A stretch of DNA of 64,000 bases from Paraburkholderia fungorum (GTDB lineage: Bacteria > Pseudomonadota > Gammaproteobacteria > Burkholderiales > Burkholderiaceae). Where the stretch lies: the NCBI RefSeq assembly GCF_900099835.1, contig NZ_FNKP01000003.1, forward strand, positions 868,001 through 932,000, read 5' to 3'. Shown piece by piece: positions 50,433 to 59,953 of the stretch; the first letter of the stretch is position 1; each line of letters begins with the position of its first letter. The notes beneath the pieces are model-generated. The model saw nothing but the letters and a program-made list of their open reading frames with translations, was not told the DNA's origin and made no database searches. The position numbers were made by a program, and so were the translations under genes.

Positions 50433-51070
50433 AAACGGACGACTTCATTTCCCTGTTAGCCTCCGGCGTCGAGCCGGTGGATCGTCAGGCGCTCCCCAAA
50501 CGCTTTGGCATTGCCGTGCTGACCGGCGCGGCGGGCGCGCTGCTGATCATGGCGATGACGCTCGGCATCCGCCGCGATCTCGCCGAGGTGGCCGTCACGC
50601 CGATTTTCTGGGCCAAAGTAGCGTTGCCGTTATGCCTGATGATCGGCGCGCTGTGGATGACCTCGCGGCTAGCGCGGCCCGGTGGCCGGCCTGGCGGCAG
50701 CGGCTGGCTGGTTGCGACGCCGGTCGTCGTGGTATGGCTAGCGGCGGCTTATGTGCTGATGGCCGCGCCTGACTCCGAGCGGCTCGTCATCGTGCTTGGC
50801 AAGACGTGGCGGGTTTGCCCGTTCGCCATCGCGATGCTGTCGATTCCCGGCTTTATCGCGGTGTTCTGGGCGCTCAAGGGACTGGCGCCCACGCGGCTCG
50901 CGCTAACCGGCGCGGCGGGCGGCCTGCTCGCCGGATCGACGGCGACGCTTGCCTACTGCCTGCATTGCCCGGAAATGGGCATTCCGTTCTGGGGCGCGTG
51001 GTATCTGCTTGGCATGCTGGTGCCGACGGTGGTCGGCGCGACGCTTGGGCCGCGTTTATTGCGCTGGTGA
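50429..51070 (+). CDS. NrsF/DUF1109-type membrane anti-sigma factor
   Basis: 213 residues from the ATG at 50429 that overlaps the sigma stop. Six hydrophobic segments (for example [41 protein letters not shown]) and the conserved cysteines of the family in [11 protein letters not shown] and [10 protein letters not shown], which in the Caulobacter protein are needed for signal sensing. It should hold the ECF sigma factor at the inner membrane until stress releases it. Confidence 0.9.
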   Translation: MKTDDFISLLASGVEPVDRQALPKRFGIAVLTGAAGALLIMAMTLGIRRDLAEVAVTPIFWAKVALPLCLMIGALWMTSRLARPGGRPGGSGWLVATPVVVVWLAAAYVLMAAPDSERLVIVLGKTWRVCPFAIAMLSIPGFIAVFWALKGLAPTRLALTGAAGGLLAGSTATLAYCLHCPEMGIPFWGAWYLLGMLVPTVVGATLGPRLLRW

Positions 51071-51103
51071 TTGAAAACCACAGGCCGGTTCAGTGCGCCG
51101 TTG

Positions 51104-51484
51104 CTACGAATCGATTTTGTGGTCGAACGTATTCATGCTCGTTTCGATACGTTCCAGCGAGTGCTCCGCCCACTTCTTCAACTCGACAACAATCGGCAAC
51201 ACGGAGCGGGCCAGCGGACTCAACGCATACTCGACACGTGTCAGCCGTTCGTCGAACACGCTACGCTGAACGAGGCCGTCGCGTTCCATTGCGCGCAAGG
51301 TTTGCGTGAGCATTTTGTCGGAGACGCCCTGTATCCGGCGTCGGATATCGCCAAAGCGCAGCGGTCTGTCGCGCAAAGCGACCATTGCCAGGATCGTCCA
51401 CTTTTGACCGAGTCTGGCGAGAACATCGCGGGACGGGCAGATTCTGGAAAACGCGTCCGCTGGCAAATGAGAAGTTCGCAACAT
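51104..51484 (-). CDS. HxlR-family transcriptional regulator
   Basis: 126 residues from the ATG at 51484, chosen for GGAG seven bases upstream; a GTG at 51511 would add nine residues. The winged helix is complete: CPSRDVLARLGQKWTILAMVALRDRPLRFGDIRRRIQGVSDKMLTQTLRAMERDGLVQRSV. The Cys at the start of the domain is the redox/aldehyde-sensing position in some HxlR proteins. Located 96 bases after cyoD on the same strand; targets unknown. Confidence 0.9.
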   Translation of the reverse strand: MLRTSHLPADAFSRICPSRDVLARLGQKWTILAMVALRDRPLRFGDIRRRIQGVSDKMLTQTLRAMERDGLVQRSVFDERLTRVEYALSPLARSVLPIVVELKKWAEHSLERIETSMNTFDHKIDS

Positions 51485-51580
51485 GGCTTGCTCCACGCAT
51501 TCAATTGGCACTGAGGGTGAACGGAAAGCGATGCGTCGGACTGCATTGCCTTCCGTCAGCGGGATAGAGAAGCGAGGAAA

Positions 51581-51964
51581 CTAGTCCTTGGAGATCGCCC
51601 GTTCAATCGTCATATGGGTGGGCATCATGTTTTCGTTGGCGTTATGCATCACCCACAAAGACAAGCCGACGATGACGGCAATCAGAAAGCCCGTGCAGAT
51701 AAAAATGCCGGTATTGGCCCGCTGATCGCGCGACGCGCCGATATGCAGAAAGAACACCAGTTGCACGATTAGCTGAACCACACACAGCACCACGATGATC
51801 GCGAGGCCGAATCCGCGTGGCACGATGTCGGTCATGACGACGCCGAACGACGCCAGTGTCACCGCCAGCGACATCACCATTCCAATCACATAGCTTCTCA
51901 GCGTACCGTGCGACGACTCGTGACCGACCTCGTGCAAAGCTGAGTGTTGAGAAGTCTTGTTCAT
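51581..51964 (-). CDS. cyoD: cytochrome o ubiquinol oxidase subunit IV (CyoD)
   Basis: 127 residues from the ATG at 51964, which overlaps the cyoC stop by four bases. Three membrane segments ([61 protein letters not shown]), with FFLHIG the conserved subunit IV signature. Small assembly/stability subunit of the bo3-type quinol oxidase. Confidence 0.92.
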   Translation of the reverse strand: MNKTSQHSALHEVGHESSHGTLRSYVIGMVMSLAVTLASFGVVMTDIVPRGFGLAIIVVLCVVQLIVQLVFFLHIGASRDQRANTGIFICTGFLIAVIVGLSLWVMHNANENMMPTHMTIERAISKD

Positions 51965-52578
51965 ACAAACTCTCGCAGATAGACAAAGGTGAACACGCAG
52001 ATCCAGATGAGATCGAGGAAGTGCCAGAAAAGACTCAGGCAGGCGAGGCGGCGGCGCGTCACGCCCGTCAGCCCGAACTTGTAGACCTGATGCATCGTAA
52101 CCGCGATCCACAGCAGGCCGCATGTGACGTGCAAGCCGTGTGTGCCGACCAGAACGAAGTACGCCGACAGAAATGCGCTGACGTGCGGCCCCGCGCCGTC
52201 GCCGATCAGCTTCGCGAACTCGACCAGTTCCATCGCGATAAAGCCCGCGCCAAGCGCGAACGTCACCGCAAGCCAGCCGATTACCTGAGCATTGCGGCGA
52301 ATCTGCAACGCGAGCATGGCGAGGCCAAACGTGAAACTACTCGCCAGAAGCAGCAGGGTTTCGCCGAGTACATAGCGCAATTCGAACAACCCTTTGCCAC
52401 TCGGGCCGCCTGCGGTTGCATTCGCCAATACACCGAACGTCGCGAACAGCGTGGCGAAAATGAGGCAGTCGCTCATCAGGTAGATCCAGAACCCGAGCGT
52501 GGTTTTGGACCCATCGTCGTGCGCATGGTGGTGCCCGTCATGATGCGAGTGGGCGTGATTCGTTGCTACTGTCGTCAT
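51961..52578 (-). CDS. cyoC: cytochrome o ubiquinol oxidase subunit III (CyoC)
   Basis: 205 residues. After a His-rich N-terminus come five membrane segments with the subunit III features [40 protein letters not shown] and the C-terminal [22 protein letters not shown] segment (here FWHFLDLIW). It lies two bases after cyoB. Part of the proton-pumping terminal oxidase. Confidence 0.94.
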   Translation of the reverse strand: MTTVATNHAHSHHDGHHHAHDDGSKTTLGFWIYLMSDCLIFATLFATFGVLANATAGGPSGKGLFELRYVLGETLLLLASSFTFGLAMLALQIRRNAQVIGWLAVTFALGAGFIAMELVEFAKLIGDGAGPHVSAFLSAYFVLVGTHGLHVTCGLLWIAVTMHQVYKFGLTGVTRRRLACLSLFWHFLDLIWICVFTFVYLREFV

Positions 52579-52580
52579 GA

Positions 52581-54557
52581 TCAGACCACCTCTTCCAGTT
52601 GCGCATAGCGCGCGCTTTCGATTCGCGCGACTTCTTCCGGCGGCACGTAATAGTCGACATCCTGGTCATACGTACGGACGATGAATGTGCCGATCATCCC
52701 CGCGAGACCGATCGCCGCGAACAGCCACATGTGCCATATCAGCGCGAAGCAGAGCAGCAGGCTGAACGCGCCGATGATCACACCCGAACCCGTATTGCGC
52801 GGCATATGGATGTCTTCGTATTCGCCCGGTTCCAGATAGGCGCGGCCTGCTTCCTTGTTGTCCCAATGCTGTTCGAGCGACGTGATAACCGGCACGTGTG
52901 CGAAGTTATAGAACGGTGCGGGCGATGCGGTCGACCATTCCAGGCTGCGGCCGTTCCACGGGTCGCCGGTGACGTCGCGATTGGCTTCGCGATCGCGAAT
53001 GCTGACCGCGAACTGAACGATCATCGCGACGATGCCCGCGGCGATGAACAGTGCGCCGATCAGCGCAATGACCAGCCATTTATGCCATTCCGGCACCGCG
53101 TAGTGATTCATGCGGCGCGTCATCCCCTCGAAGCCGAGGATGTAAAGCGGAGTGAACGCGAGCCAGTACCCGACCAGCCAGCACCAGAAAGAGACCTTGC
53201 CCCAGAACTCGTTCAGCGTGAAGCCGAACACCTTCGGAAACCAGAAGCTGATGCCCGCGAGGCAGCCGAACACCACGCCGCCAATAATCACGTTATGGAA
53301 GTGCGCAACCAGAAAGAGACTGTTGTGCAGCACGAAGTCCGCGCCCGGCACGGCCAGCAGCACGCCCGTCATGCCGCCGACTGCAAACGTGATCATGAAG
53401 CCGATCGTCCACAGCGTGGCAGTGTGATAGCGGATGCGTCCGCGAAACATCGTGAACAGCCAGTTGAACAGCTTCACGCCGGTCGGGATCGAAATGATCG
53501 ACGTCATGATGCCGAAGAACGCATTCACGTTCGCGCCCGAGCCCATCGTGAAGAAGTGATGAAGCCACACGAAGAACGACAGAATGCCGATCGACGCCGT
53601 TGCATACACCATCGACTTGTAGCCGAACAGCGGCTTGCCGGAGAACGTCGAGATGATTTCGGAGAACGCGCCGAAGCATGGCAGGATCAGGATGTACACC
53701 TCGGGGTGGCCCCACACCCAGATGAGGTTGATGTACATCATCGCGTTGCCGCCGAGTTCGTTGGTGAAGAAGTGCATGCCGAGATAGCGGTCTGCGGCGA
53801 GTAGTGCGAGCGTGCCCGTCAACACCGGAAACACCGCGACGATCAGAATGTTGGTGATGAGCGCGGTCCACACGAACACCGGCATCTTCATCAGATTCAA
53901 GCCCGGTGCGCGCATACGCAGAATCGTCACGATGAAGTTGATGCCGGTCAGCGTCGTACCGAGCCCCGATATCTGTAACGACCAGATGTAGTAGTCCATG
54001 CCGACAGTCGGGCTGTAGCCGAGTTCGGATAACGGTGGATACGCAACCCAGCCGGTCGCCGCGAAATCGCCGACGAACATCGACATCATCACGAGTACTG
54101 CGCCGACTGCGGCGAGCCAGAAACTCAATGAGTTGACGAACGGAAATGCCACGTCGCGCGCACCGATCTGCAACGGGACGACCACGTTCATCAGGCCGAG
54201 AATCAGCGGCGTCGCGACGAAGAAGATCATGATCACGCCGTGCGCCGTGAAGATCTGATCGTAGTGATGAGGCGGCAGATAGCCGGCCGCGTCGTTGTAG
54301 GCGAGCGCCTGCTGCGCGCGCATCATGATGGCGTCGGCAAAACCGCGCAGCAGCATCACGAGTGCGAGCAGGATGTACATCACGCCGATGCGTTTGTGGT
54401 CGACCGAAGTGAGCCACTCGCGCCACAAATAAGTCCATTTGCCGGCGTACGTGACCGCGCCGAGCAGGGCGGCGCCCAGCACGGCGACCACGGCCAGTGT
54501 GCCCATGATGATGGGCTCGTGATACGGAATAGCGTCGAGGCTAAGTTTTCCAAACAT
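52581..54557 (-). CDS. cyoB: cytochrome o ubiquinol oxidase subunit I (CyoB)
   Basis: 658 residues, the usual length with about 15 membrane segments. Catalytic landmarks: low-spin heme ligand in [11 protein letters not shown], the copper-B/heme-o region [24 protein letters not shown] with the cross-linked His-Tyr pair, LHHFFTMG with the two further histidines, and [14 protein letters not shown]. Reduces O2 to water using ubiquinol and pumps protons. The order A-B-C-D is standard; no cyoE follows here. Confidence 0.96.
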   Translation of the reverse strand: MFGKLSLDAIPYHEPIIMGTLAVVAVLGAALLGAVTYAGKWTYLWREWLTSVDHKRIGVMYILLALVMLLRGFADAIMMRAQQALAYNDAAGYLPPHHYDQIFTAHGVIMIFFVATPLILGLMNVVVPLQIGARDVAFPFVNSLSFWLAAVGAVLVMMSMFVGDFAATGWVAYPPLSELGYSPTVGMDYYIWSLQISGLGTTLTGINFIVTILRMRAPGLNLMKMPVFVWTALITNILIVAVFPVLTGTLALLAADRYLGMHFFTNELGGNAMMYINLIWVWGHPEVYILILPCFGAFSEIISTFSGKPLFGYKSMVYATASIGILSFFVWLHHFFTMGSGANVNAFFGIMTSIISIPTGVKLFNWLFTMFRGRIRYHTATLWTIGFMITFAVGGMTGVLLAVPGADFVLHNSLFLVAHFHNVIIGGVVFGCLAGISFWFPKVFGFTLNEFWGKVSFWCWLVGYWLAFTPLYILGFEGMTRRMNHYAVPEWHKWLVIALIGALFIAAGIVAMIVQFAVSIRDREANRDVTGDPWNGRSLEWSTASPAPFYNFAHVPVITSLEQHWDNKEAGRAYLEPGEYEDIHMPRNTGSGVIIGAFSLLLCFALIWHMWLFAAIGLAGMIGTFIVRTYDQDVDYYVPPEEVARIESARYAQLEEVV

Positions 54558-54562
54558 GATGA

Positions 54563-55564
54563 CTACTCCCCAGCCTGTCGGGCAGGCATTCGGGCTCCGA
54601 TATGTTCAATGGAAGGCGCGGTGTTGGCGGTGCTGCAGATCGGATCGTTCGCCGACGAGTGCATGTACTGGCTCGCCACATGATCGAAAAGACGCGGCGC
54701 GACGTTCGCGTACACCGTCACGGGATTCTTCTCGCTAGGCTTTTCCAGCGCATCGTAAGTCGCCTTGTCGAGCGACAGCGGCGACTGTTTTGCGTGGGCG
54801 ATCCATGCATCGAAATCTGCGCGGCTGGTTGCCACCGTGTCGAAGTGCATGTCCGAGAAGCCGGGGCCGCTGAAGGCCGACGACTGGCCCGCGTAGACGC
54901 CAGGCGTATTGGCGATCAGGTTCAATTGCGTGCGCATGCCGGACATCGCGTAAATCTGGCTGCCGAGTTGCGGGATGAAGAACGAGTTCATCAGCGATTC
55001 GGCGGTGATGTCGAATGAGATCGGCGTGTCGACAGGAATGGCGAGTTGATTGACCGAGGCCACGCCGTAATCCGGGTAGATGAACAGCCACTTCCAGTTC
55101 AGCGCGACGACTTCGACGCGGACCGGTTGGGTCTGCGATTCGATGGGCTGGGATGGATCGAGGCTGTGCGTGGTGCGCCAGATCACCAGCGCCAGAATGC
55201 TCACGATCACGCACGGAATGGCCCACACCACCACTTCGATCGCGGTGGAATGCGCCCATTTCGGCGCATACGTCGCGCTTGTATTCGACTCGCGATAGCG
55301 CCACGCGAAGTACAAGGTCAACAGGATGACCGGCACGACCACCAGCAGCATCAAACCTAATGCAAGCAGGATCAGGTGCTTTTCCTGCATACCGATGTCG
55401 CCCTTGGGGTCGAACAGCGCCATGCTGCACCCGCCGAGCAGGCCGGATGCCCCGAGCGCGGCGGCCCGAGCCGCAGCGGAACAGAAGCCGCTGCCTGGCC
55501 GGGACCGGATCGACGCACTTAACCCGCTGGCGGGCCTTCTTCTAAACAATCTTGGATTCCGCAT
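54563..55564 (-). CDS. cyoA: cytochrome o ubiquinol oxidase subunit II (CyoA)
   Basis: 333 residues from the ATG at 55564 (CAGGA upstream); the frame is open further back but lacks a ribosome site. A lipoprotein-type signal ends LLGGC (Cys46), followed by two membrane segments ([23 protein letters not shown] and [21 protein letters not shown]) and a periplasmic cupredoxin domain ([33 protein letters not shown]) lacking CuA ligands, as expected for a quinol oxidase. First gene of cyoABCD, divergent from a MocR regulator gene. Confidence 0.94.
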   Translation of the reverse strand: MRNPRLFRRRPASGLSASIRSRPGSGFCSAAARAAALGASGLLGGCSMALFDPKGDIGMQEKHLILLALGLMLLVVVPVILLTLYFAWRYRESNTSATYAPKWAHSTAIEVVVWAIPCVIVSILALVIWRTTHSLDPSQPIESQTQPVRVEVVALNWKWLFIYPDYGVASVNQLAIPVDTPISFDITAESLMNSFFIPQLGSQIYAMSGMRTQLNLIANTPGVYAGQSSAFSGPGFSDMHFDTVATSRADFDAWIAHAKQSPLSLDKATYDALEKPSEKNPVTVYANVAPRLFDHVASQYMHSSANDPICSTANTAPSIEHIGARMPARQAGE

Positions 55565-55590
55565 GTCATGTCCTGGTTGTCGGCGACACC

Positions 55591-55810
55591 ATCCATACAT
55601 GCATCCGGTCAGCGCTTCGGCACACCCGGCCGAATCACGCAAAAGTGCTTCGTTTTATGGTGCTTCCGCGCCGTCCGTACAGGTCCGTACAGGTCCGTAC
55701 AGGTGGCGCGGTGTATGGATTTTCGTCCCGTGCCGGGATCGTAGTGTGAGACAATATCCATACAACTGCGACAGAATGACGCCGAATGACATCCATGCAT
55801 GATCCATACA
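55591..55810. promoter_or_regulatory. cyoA-mocR operator array (ATCCATACA and GTCCGTACA repeats)
   Basis: ATCCATACA occurs exactly at 55591-55599, 55756-55764 and 55802-55810, and inverted at 55712-55720. A near copy, ATCCATGCA, is at 55791-55799, 11 bases before the last. Three perfect tandem copies of GTCCGTACAG fill 55673-55702 and differ from the first motif at two positions. The last exact copy lies inside the MocR coding start. MocR proteins bind direct repeats, so autoregulation and control of cyo are likely. Confidence 0.7.
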
Positions 55811-57180
55811 AGGAGGCGCTTTGGGCCTCCGGTTTCACCCACGGCGAAGGCCCGCGCTACCTTCAGATCGTCAAATTTCTCGAACGCGCGATAGCGAGCG
55901 GATCGATGCGCGCGGGCGACCGGCTTCCCGCGCAACGGCGTCTCGCCGAACTGCTCGACATCGATCTGACCACGGTGACGCGCGGCTTTGCCGAGGCACG
56001 CCGTCGTCAGTTGATCGAGGCGCGCGGCACGCTGGGAACGTTTGTCGCCGCGCCCAGGGTGGAGTTGACGCAAAGCATCGACCTGAGCATGAACATTCCG
56101 CCGCCGCCAGCGGAGGTCGACATGGAAGTGCTGTTGCGCCAGGGTATGTCGCAGGTACTGATGCGCACCGATACGGACCTGCTGATGACGTATCACCTGG
56201 GCGGCGGCAGCAGCGCCGACCGCAACGCGGGCGCGCAATGGTTGCGGCCGATGCTCGGGCATGTCGATCCCGAACGCGTGGTGGCGTGTCCCGGTGCGCA
56301 ATCCGCGCTCGCCGCGTTGATTCTCGCGCTGACGCAACCCGGCGACGTGATCCTGATGGAGTCGCTCGGCTATCCCGGCATGCCGATGGCGGCAGAGCAA
56401 TTGGGGCGAAGGATCGAAGCCGTGGCCGCCGACGAACATGGCATGCGCCCGGATTCACTGGAAAGCGCGTGTCAGCGATACAACGCACGAGTCGTCTATC
56501 TGAACCCGACGCTTCAGAATCCGACCACGCATACGATGCCGGAGAAGCGGCGGCTCGAAATCGCTAAAGTAGCGGCTCGCATGAATGTGAAGATCATCGA
56601 GGACGATCCGTACTGGCTGCTCGCAAACGACGCGCCGCCGCCCTTTGCACGTCTGATCCCGGAGCAGGTTTTTTATATTTCGACGCTGTCGAAATGTTTG
56701 TCGCCCGGGTTGCGCACCGCGTTCGTGGCCTTTCCGAACATGGAAAGCGAGCACGCGTTTCTCTCTGCATTAAGGACGTTTTCTTTAACCTCGCCATTGA
56801 CGAAGACGCTGGTCACGCAATGGATTCACGACGGCTCGGCGGCTTTGCTGCTGGCGGGAGTGCAGGCTGAATCGCGGGCGCGTCAGCGAATGGCGACCGG
56901 AATGTTGTCGGGCGCAACCAGCGGGACGGTCAATCACGGCATCCACGTGTGGCTCACGTTGCCGAGCTATTGGAGAGCGGTGGATCTTTGCGCCGCCGCG
57001 CGTGGTGAAGGACTGGTGGTCGCGCCTTCGTCCGCGTTCTATCGCGGACACAATCCGCCGAATGCCATTCGTATTTCACTCGGCGGATGCCGGGGGCGCG
57101 AGCAACTCGATGCGGCGTTGCGGAAGCTCTCCGGCTTGCTCGCGCAGAAGCCGCCGGTGAGCCACGAACTGGTGATCTAG
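55786..57180 (+). CDS. MocR-family (GntR HTH + aminotransferase domain) regulator
   Basis: 464 residues. An N-terminal GntR winged helix (RYLQIVKFLERAIASGSMRAGDRLPAQRRLAELLDIDLTTVTRGFAEARR) is fused to a fold-type I aminotransferase domain. PLP-site features include the Asp/Tyr pair in IIEDDPYW and the Lys in YISTLSKCLSPGLRTAF. Such proteins sense vitamin B6 or amino-group metabolites. ATG at 55795 is an alternative start. Divergent from cyoA across a repeat-rich 221-base gap, which makes the oxidase operon a candidate target. Confidence 0.92.
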   Translation: MTSMHDPYKEALWASGFTHGEGPRYLQIVKFLERAIASGSMRAGDRLPAQRRLAELLDIDLTTVTRGFAEARRRQLIEARGTLGTFVAAPRVELTQSIDLSMNIPPPPAEVDMEVLLRQGMSQVLMRTDTDLLMTYHLGGGSSADRNAGAQWLRPMLGHVDPERVVACPGAQSALAALILALTQPGDVILMESLGYPGMPMAAEQLGRRIEAVAADEHGMRPDSLESACQRYNARVVYLNPTLQNPTTHTMPEKRRLEIAKVAARMNVKIIEDDPYWLLANDAPPPFARLIPEQVFYISTLSKCLSPGLRTAFVAFPNMESEHAFLSALRTFSLTSPLTKTLVTQWIHDGSAALLLAGVQAESRARQRMATGMLSGATSGTVNHGIHVWLTLPSYWRAVDLCAAARGEGLVVAPSSAFYRGHNPPNAIRISLGGCRGREQLDAALRKLSGLLAQKPPVSHELVI

Positions 57181-57202
57181 CAGTGCGATCTGTGACGACG
57201 CG

Positions 57203-58405
57203 TCAGAACCGGTGCCGCACGCCGATGCTGACAATCGCCTGCGATTGAGCCGCCGACGAGTGACCGTTGCCCTTATCCGTCACCGACGCAGTCGCGGCGA
57301 CCGGGTTGCCCAACGCGTCGAGCGTCGTGCCTGAAGCGTGCTGATAGCCGCCCATCAGATACACCGTCGAACGCGTCGACAGGTTGTATTGCGCACCGAG
57401 CGAGACGGTGTGATATTGCGCGCGATCGTCGACGCCATCCACTTCGCCGCCTCGCGTGTAGCTGTAACCCGCGAACAGTTGAACCTCGGGCCGCAGATTC
57501 CACTGCGCGAACACGCCTGCAATATTGAGCGTGGCGCGGCCGTTGAACAGCGAATCCGCGCCTGAACGATATTGCACATTGCTGTAATTCACACCGACAA
57601 GCGCCGGCCCGAAGTCATAAGTGGCGCCTGCCGCGACGATCTGCTGCGACTGAGCGCTTGCATAACCTTCGTTGATCGACGAGTTGAACAAACCGTCGTC
57701 GGTGCCGCTCCATTTGCCGGTTGTCGTGTCGCTGGCGCCGCTCTTGCTGTTGTCCGAACGTTCATAACCGACACCGACGTGCACCGGCCCGTTCGCATAC
57801 GACGCGCCGACGCTCCACGTATTCTGCTGTTTCAGGCTGCCCGGCTGGCCGCCGAAACCGTACATCGCGCCGAACGTGAATCCTGCGTAAGCCGAGCTCG
57901 TGTACTTGAGCGAATTGTTGACGCGCGCGGTCTGGTCGAGGTCATCGATATCGCCCGGATGCGCGCCGTAGCCTCCGACCAGCGACACTGCCGCGACCGG
58001 GCCCACGAAGTCGTTGAGCGACGTGTATTGCCGTCCCATCGTGATCGTGCCGTATTGCCTGCTGCCGATCCCCACATAAGCCTGGCGGCCGAAAAGGCCG
58101 CCGTTCTGCCCGCTCTTGCCATTCGTGATGTCGAAGCCGTCTTCGAGCTGGAACAGCGCGGTCCAGCCGCCACCGAGCTGCTCGTTGCCCTTGATGCCCC
58201 AGCGGCTGCCGGACAGATTCCCGCTCGTAGCGGCGACATTCGAATGGCCGCTGTACGCGCCTGTCGAACCGACACGTTCGTTGCTGCGATAGCTGATGCC
58301 CGCGTCGACGATGCCGTAGAGCGTCACCGAACTCTGCGCAGATGCGATGCCCGCGAAGGACAGCAGGAGGGGCGTGGCAAACCAATGTTTTTTCATCGTT
58401 GTCAT
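57203..58405 (-). CDS. Gram-negative porin (Burkholderia OmpC-like)
   Basis: 400 residues (ATG 58396 is an alternative, giving the common MKKHW start). Signal peptide ending IASAQ, then SSVTLYGIVDAGISYRSN, the typical first strand, SGSRWGIKGNEQLGGGWTALFQLEDGF, FGRQAYVGIGSRQYGTITMGRQ, and a C-terminal ...SIGVRHRF with the terminal Phe required for outer-membrane assembly. A 16-strand trimeric general porin is expected. Converges on the MocR gene. Confidence 0.95.
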   Translation of the reverse strand: MTTMKKHWFATPLLLSFAGIASAQSSVTLYGIVDAGISYRSNERVGSTGAYSGHSNVAATSGNLSGSRWGIKGNEQLGGGWTALFQLEDGFDITNGKSGQNGGLFGRQAYVGIGSRQYGTITMGRQYTSLNDFVGPVAAVSLVGGYGAHPGDIDDLDQTARVNNSLKYTSSAYAGFTFGAMYGFGGQPGSLKQQNTWSVGASYANGPVHVGVGYERSDNSKSGASDTTTGKWSGTDDGLFNSSINEGYASAQSQQIVAAGATYDFGPALVGVNYSNVQYRSGADSLFNGRATLNIAGVFAQWNLRPEVQLFAGYSYTRGGEVDGVDDRAQYHTVSLGAQYNLSTRSTVYLMGGYQHASGTTLDALGNPVAATASVTDKGNGHSSAAQSQAIVSIGVRHRF

Positions 58406-58585
58406 GTGTTAGATAAGGCGTGGATCTCGGGTCGCCTGAGCGGCGATCTCTGTTTGTTTCGCGCGAACGCCGGCCCGCCTCGGGCAGTGAGGCCGGTCGA
58501 CGTCAAGCGGGAATGGGCGGCGCGGTGAAGGTGGGCTGACGCGCACTGCAACGAGTGCTACATCAGCCCGCGCGCGGGTTGTGAA

Positions 58586-59953
58586 TCAATGGCTGCGGAT
58601 CGCGCCTGGCGGCAGCTCGGGCGCGGCGACGGGCACTGTCTTGCGGACCTTCGCAACGTCGGACGCAGTCACTGTCGAGCCGGTATTGCCCCAGCTCGTG
58701 CGCACGAAGTTGGTCACGTCGGCGACTTCCGCGTCGCTCAGACGCCAGCCGAAGGCCGGCATCGTGAACGTCGACGGCGCGGTTTTCGTGCCCTGCAGCG
58801 CGCTGCCCGACAGCAGCACGTGAATCACCGATGTCGCGTCCTTGCCCTGCAATACGGGATTGCCGCCGAGCGCCGGGAACACGCCGGTGTAGCCTCGTCC
58901 GTCGCTGCGGTGGCAGGACGTGCAGTTGTCGCGATAGACCGCTGCGCCTGGCGCGCTGGCGTCACCGGTTCGCAGCGCATGAGCGGCGGTGTCGTCGTAG
59001 ACGTAAGGCTTTTCGGCGGGATCGCTGGATGGAAGCGTCTTGATGTAGCGAGCCATGGCGGTTACGTCGGCGTCGCTCATGTATTGCGCGCTGTGCTGCA
59101 CGACATCCGTCATTCCGCCGAACGCGGCGGCGTGCGCGGTGCGGCCAGTCTTCAGAAATTGCACGAGATCGGCTTCGCTCCATGCACCGACGCCGGTGCG
59201 CGGATTGCCGCGCAAGCTCGATGGCACCCAGCCGTCGATCGGTGCGCCGCCGGACAGATAGCTCGGTCCGTCGAGATCGTCGAGCGCGAGTTCCTGCATC
59301 GTCACGCTACGCGGCGTGTGGCATGCGCCGCAGTGGCCGAGTCCCTGAACCAGATACGCGCCGCGTGCGAGAACCGGGTCGCTGTAGTGAGCAGCATCGA
59401 ATGCCTGCGGATTCGGCGCGAACAGATGACGCCAGATGCCGAGCGGCCACCGCATCGACAAAGGCCACACGATATCGACAGGACGATTGTTTTGCGCGAC
59501 CGGCGCGACGCCGTGCGTGAAATACGCGTACAGCGCGTGCATGTCGTCGTCGCTAAGACGCGCATACGATGGGTACGGCATCGCCGGATATAGCGTGTCG
59601 CCGTTCGGACGCACGCCCTCGCGCACCGCGCGATCGAATTGCGCGAAGGTCCACGAACCGATACCGGTGCTGCGATCCGGCGTGATATTGGTCGAGTAGA
59701 TCGCGCCGATCGGCGTGTCGAATTTCAGCCCGCCCGCGAACGGTTTGCCCGATGGCGCGGAGTGACATGCGATGCAATCGCCCGCACGTGCGAGATATTC
59801 GCCGTGCGCGATGAGCGCGGCGTCGCCTGTGTTGTCCGGCGAGCTTTGTGCGGCGTCGGCCGTCAGCGGCCCGAACAACGCTGCGCAAGCACCCAATGCC
59901 CACGCCGCGCTGCGCACGCGCTTCGAAATATTCATCGTCATACGCATGCTCAT
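58586..59953 (-). CDS. triheme c-type cytochrome subunit of FAD-linked sugar/alcohol dehydrogenase
   Basis: 455 residues with a signal peptide (AALFGPLTADAAQ) and three heme c sites: CIACH, CGACH and CTSCH. This is the cytochrome subunit of gluconate 2-dehydrogenase, FAD-glucose dehydrogenase and alcohol dehydrogenase complexes; it carries electrons from the GMC subunit to ubiquinone at the periplasmic face. Its start overlaps the GMC stop by four bases, so it is last in the order small subunit, GMC subunit, cytochrome. Confidence 0.93.
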   Translation of the reverse strand: MSMRMTMNISKRVRSAAWALGACAALFGPLTADAAQSSPDNTGDAALIAHGEYLARAGDCIACHSAPSGKPFAGGLKFDTPIGAIYSTNITPDRSTGIGSWTFAQFDRAVREGVRPNGDTLYPAMPYPSYARLSDDDMHALYAYFTHGVAPVAQNNRPVDIVWPLSMRWPLGIWRHLFAPNPQAFDAAHYSDPVLARGAYLVQGLGHCGACHTPRSVTMQELALDDLDGPSYLSGGAPIDGWVPSSLRGNPRTGVGAWSEADLVQFLKTGRTAHAAAFGGMTDVVQHSAQYMSDADVTAMARYIKTLPSSDPAEKPYVYDDTAAHALRTGDASAPGAAVYRDNCTSCHRSDGRGYTGVFPALGGNPVLQGKDATSVIHVLLSGSALQGTKTAPSTFTMPAFGWRLSDAEVADVTNFVRTSWGNTGSTVTASDVAKVRKTVPVAAPELPPGAIRSH

